Assembly: GCA_023079485.1 (NCBI GenBank)
Contig: CM041083.1
Span: 60,537,847 to 60,601,846, forward strand
DNA from: Archilochus colubris
Taxonomy: Eukaryota; Chordata; Aves; Apodiformes; Trochilidae
Reading direction: 5' to 3'
Length of the DNA stretch: 64,000 nt
The notes beneath the pieces are model-generated. The model searched no databases, was not told the origin of the DNA, and was given only the letters and a program-made list of their open reading frames with translations. Shown here in pieces: positions 60,382 to 64,000 of the stretch. Position 1 is the stretch's first letter. Each line of letters begins with the position of its first letter. A program made the position numbers and the translations under genes.

Positions 60382-62323
60382 GTAGCTTTTGAAAACGTTT
60401 TAGTCAGGGTTTGAGTTGATAATGTGAAGTTCTCTTCATAATCCTTTATGCTCTATGGGGAAAACAGTTCTTCAGAATTTAATTTTTATCACACTATTTC
60501 TCCAGGTATTTCTGAAAACTTCTGCTTTTCTTCTTCAATTAGGGCACTCCCGAGCTTCCTTCAAGAGTTTAATAAAAAGAGTATCAAATGGTTTTTTTCC
60601 TTTTTTTTCCCACCAGCATCTGCCAACAATTCCCTTCAAGCATGAGACACGTAGGATTATTCAAGCTTTATTGTAGCAGACAAAATACACAGGGTGAGAG
60701 GAAAGAAAGTTCAAGTGAGATATGAAGGTTATGGACCTGACTTTCAGCAGAGCCTGAGGCACCTCTGACTCCAGTGGCAGACAGTGACCTGAATGCTCTG
60801 AGGCCATTTAAATGAGTGAGGTAAAAATACTATTTAAAGTGACTTGAAAGTGCTGTCATCCCTACAGATGTCAACTACTCCTTCACAGGTCCTCAGATCT
60901 ATGTATCAGGCAGACAACAGGCAAATTTTTTTGTTTCTATTCGCTTTTTATTGAAATAAAAATTTTGAAGAGAACAGGAGTGGGTCTTTTGCATTGGTCC
61001 AGGCCAGTTCTGAGGAGAATGCAAGAGCACCAGCTCTTCAGTGCATTTCTCCACTGGTATGGATGCTCTTGCATATTTCCAATGAATCTTCACGGGGCCA
61101 TATGTCTGCTTGCTATGTTCCCCACCACAGGTACATGTTCATGGTTAATTTACAGAATACATAACCTTATGCAAGCCTGCTTTTTAAACATGTACATAAT
61201 TAAATTCTGCATTGGAACTGTCAAGCCTGGCATCAGAGCAGCTAGCAGTACCACATGCAAATAAAAAGAACAGTTGTGGATTTTAGTGCAGCACCTGTCT
61301 TTGGCAAAGGTGTCTTTGCAATGCCAAGGAGAATTATTACAGATAAGCAAAGAGTATATTTGTGATTTTGAACCTTTCTTCCCATCTGTCTCTAATATTA
61401 ACATAAACACCTTCACTGGAATTTCTGAGTGTGGAAGTTTGTTGACACTATTTTTTGGTTAACAGTCAAGAATGACCGACTCAAATACATGCAGAAACTC
61501 AGTTCTTTGGGTTGAATTTAATATGTTTTTCACAGTTTGGGACTTATTGGTGTGAAATACCTGCTTAAATGAAAGGCTGTTAAGACTAAGAGGCTCTATA
61601 CAACCACCCCTCAGGGGTGACTTTTCCATGTGATGAATCACAACTTCTCACATGGCTCAAAGTACCTGAGTGCAACCAGCTTTCCTGGGCAAGACAGAGG
61701 CCTTAGCAAATCTAAATGATCCTCTCAGTCAAACATAATTTGCAGTCCTAGTCCTGTGATCAGTGAGGTGTTTAGAAGTTAAGTATCTCTCTCCTCGGAC
61801 AACCCTTCTCTTCGCAAGATTCCCCCCAAAGCTTAAGACATTTTTCCAGCCACATCACCAGATCATGCTGCAGCAGAGATTTGGTCCAGATCAGAGCACA
61901 GAGTCATGTTTCTGGTAAATTTCCCAAGCACTGATAGAGGAACTGGAGCTCACTTTCATCTCAGCTGTGGTAGGAAAGATGAGACTTGACCAGGTATAAA
62001 GTCTGTTCATATATGGTGGACCTGACAACATTGCTTTTAACAAATAGAAGTCTTTATGGGACATATATTTATTTGTTTAAATAAAAGTACATACATAGGG
62101 GTGTTATTTTAAATACAAATTCATTCCAGTATCTGGTTTGTATACAAGCACAAAAATAATTGTGTTTGCAGAGCTAGGACATGGAGGCAGGGACAGCTGG
62201 GAATTCACAGAGATGGAACTCCATCCTATCCCCCTACAGTGTGCATTTATGACCTTGGTCTCTCTATGAATACACCTTTAATCACCTCTGAAGAAGAAGC
62301 AATCTCTAACCAGCTTTCTTCCA

Positions 62324-62627
62324 TGTAGCGGGAGGAGCCCTTCTTACTCCTAGGGCTGATCCTGAGGCCTCGGGGTTTAGCCCATTCCTGGACGATGTCC
62401 TAGGGCTGTTCCTGGGGCTCCGGGATCTACCCCTTCTTGCCTGCTCCTGGGGCTCCTCGAGCTGTGGGCTTCTCCATCCTCACTGAAGAGTGAGAGCTCT
62501 CTCCATGGGTGTCAGCTGCTCTCTTATTGGCCCCCTGCTCCTGCACATGCTCAGGAGGGAGGCCAGACACAGGTGAACCCACACCCACTCATCAATAACT
62601 CAGGGCACCTGGTCCTGTCTCACTACA
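62324..62627 (-). mobile_element. Solo LTR, endogenous retrovirus, subfamily C, intact duplication
   Basis: A 304-bp LTR with plus-strand ends TGTAGCGGGAGG and CTGTCTCACTACA, flanked by perfect 6-bp duplications CTTCCA at 62318-62323 and 62628-62633. In element orientation it has ACCAGGTGCC, then GGGGGCCAATAAGAG, and its downstream part contains repeated CAGGAnCAGCCCTAGGA units before CTCCTCCCGCTACA. Its first 203 bp are identical by eye to 19558-19760. The intact duplication and lack of divergence make it one of the youngest insertions here. Confidence 0.93.
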
Positions 62628-62633
62628 CTTCCA

Positions 62634-64000
62634 CAACTTAAAAAAAATTCTCTTCTGACACAGCAATATATCTGACTGTATTTACTACACGGAAGAAACT
62701 CCTTAGCCTCTCCTATTGAGTGGTGTAATTTAGACAAGCGTGTCAATTCTAAAGATGGGATCTTATAGGTCATGGTAAAAAAAAAATTTGCACTGTAAAT
62801 ACAGTACTTTTGTTTCTGTATTGCAATGCAACCATGGACATGTTAATACCAGCTTCAGTTTCAGGATAACAGTACATAATAGAGTCAAGGCTGGAAACTA
62901 ATTAAATAGTAATTTATGGCTTTGTGCCTAGAATTTCCATAAAGATTAGTAGGTATGGGAGAGAAATTTGATATTACTGTTGATGCTAGTAAAGGAGGTT
63001 AAAGCTTGTCCTAAATAATTTTCTCATTAACCTTCTTCAAGTTCATAGGCTGGACTGGGATACGACTACAGCTGACAGAAAACATCTGGGAAGGTGAGGA
63101 AAACTAGGAAGTCATTTGCAGGCTTGGACTAAAAATCTTATGGCTGCTCTGAAATACCAGAGCAGGGACATGTTAATGTTAAAGGAGTTTTGTGAGGGTT
63201 TGGCTGCCTTCACTTAGGGATAAAGTGGCATGTATTTATGAGTAGAAGGGGAAAAAATAAAGAAATGAGATAAAAGAAGTGATTTGGTTAGTAAAGTAGC
63301 CTTTAAACAGAATCCAGCTATCTTAAATCATCTATGCATCAGTATGACACACTGTCTTTATAACAATTACTCTTTTTTTTTTTACTTTTGCTCATTCCCT
63401 TCTGCTTTTTCTAACATGATGTCAATTCCCACATGTCCCTGAAATTTCCAGAGAAAACAGAACCTGATGTCAGCCACACACAGCTAATTCCACAGGTCTT
63501 AAGTAAAAGATGCTACTGGGAAGGAGATGTACTGAAGGTTGGCTGACCACTGTCCAGGTATGTCTGGAACTTAATTAATCTATGAGCCATTAAGTAAACG
63601 AAATCTAAAGCCGTTTCCCTGTTTCTCTGAAGTGTCAATACATTAATTTAATGGCTTATGTTCCAAGCCATTTAAACTACAGAGTTAGGAGTACTCACAC
63701 ACTCATAATTTCCAGGGAATTCAGCCTCATGCCCTGATCTTCTCACCAGAAAGAAGAGAAATAATATTTGTCTTTTTCTTTTATTTTTCCTTTTTCTTTT
63801 TATGTTCCCCAGTCTTTTCATTTGGAATTCTTCCCAGATTAGCCTCCCTTCTCCTTACCTTCCTTTCCCTGGGAAGCACCTCTCTGCCAGTTGGCACCCC
63901 AGGGGAGTTGAGGCAGCCAGCTTCGTTGCAGCAAGGTAACCCAAGCCTCCCTTGTCTTGCCTGTGAGTGAACAGCACAAGAAAACCCTCTCTCATCACCT
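62634..64000. other. Single-copy DNA, possible exon near the right edge
   Basis: No transposon was recognised. Near the right edge a strong polypyrimidine tract and CCCCAG acceptor (63811-63812) is followed 123 bp later by an AAG/GTAACC donor (63935/63936). The interval is open in two frames, but neither translation is recognisable. Confidence 0.4.

Larger units (their letters stand above)
59517..62323. other. Single-copy DNA with A-rich simple repeats
   Basis: Holds two A-rich tracts (60131-60170 and 60349-60381) and no recognised gene. Overlapping frames at 60965-61264 (+) and 61150-61416 (-) show no family features. Confidence 0.45.

Noticed and set aside
1..64000. Searches by eye for tRNA, rRNA, U6-like snRNA, CRISPR-type spaced repeats and intact retroviral gag/pol/env
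   Set aside because: None found; only LTRs and LINE remnants are supported. MicroRNA hairpins cannot be excluded by eye.

Overview
The window reads as bird nuclear DNA: AT-rich, low in CpG, and with no recognisable protein-coding gene. The organism call rests on repeats. Several copies end in the (ATTCTATGAT)n terminus typical of avian CR1 LINEs, and there is a set of short solo LTRs of avian endogenous-retrovirus type, several with intact target-site duplications. Nothing bacterial, plasmid-like or phage-like is present, and there is no CRISPR array, rRNA or tRNA that I could support. The open frames of 60-200 codons are either relics of the CR1 reverse transcriptase ORF or chance frames. 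The window is best read as intergenic DNA or the inside of a very large intron.

Layout. At 1-2.9 kb there is single-copy DNA with a small CpG-rich patch (about 874-1008), a minus-strand solo LTR (1991-2314) and a possible second LTR or promoter with a TATA box and splice donor (2747-2850). At 4.8-5.6 kb two CR1 fragments lie head to head. At 7.56-8.14 kb is an eroded ERVL-type LTR. At 12.23-12.70 kb is a CR1 fragment. At 16.18-16.79 kb is an inverted LTR related to the one at 55.2 kb. At 19.56-20.05 kb is a broken LTR followed by an unidentified segment ending in an A tract. At 28.2-29.0 kb is a very old CR1 relic. At 32.73-33.05 kb is a solo LTR flanked by CCTATA. At 33.6 kb is a small CR1 fragment. 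At 37.26-37.46 kb is a solo LTR flanked by TGGTAA. At 39.8-41.2 kb is the longest CR1, carrying a decayed reverse-transcriptase domain. At 46.2-46.6 kb and 58.8-59.5 kb are CR1 fragments. At 55.22-56.00 kb is a 776-bp LTR flanked by AAAGT. At 62.32-62.63 kb is a solo LTR flanked by CTTCCA. The rest is single-copy or unrecognised sequence with simple repeats.

How the parts relate. The LTRs form two groups. The first has 6-bp duplications and termini TGTAG...CTACA, and falls into three subfamilies that share a core including ACCAGGTGCC, CCACCTGTG and GGGGGCCAATAA. The second group consists of longer ERVL-like LTRs starting TGTCCTGG or TGTATTGG. The most informative signals are a 203-bp LTR segment that is identical by eye between 19.6 kb and 62.5 kb in opposite orientations, and a pair of LTRs (2.0 kb and 32.7 kb) whose U3 halves are nearly identical while their R/U5 halves have diverged strongly. 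I found no convincing undescribed biological system.
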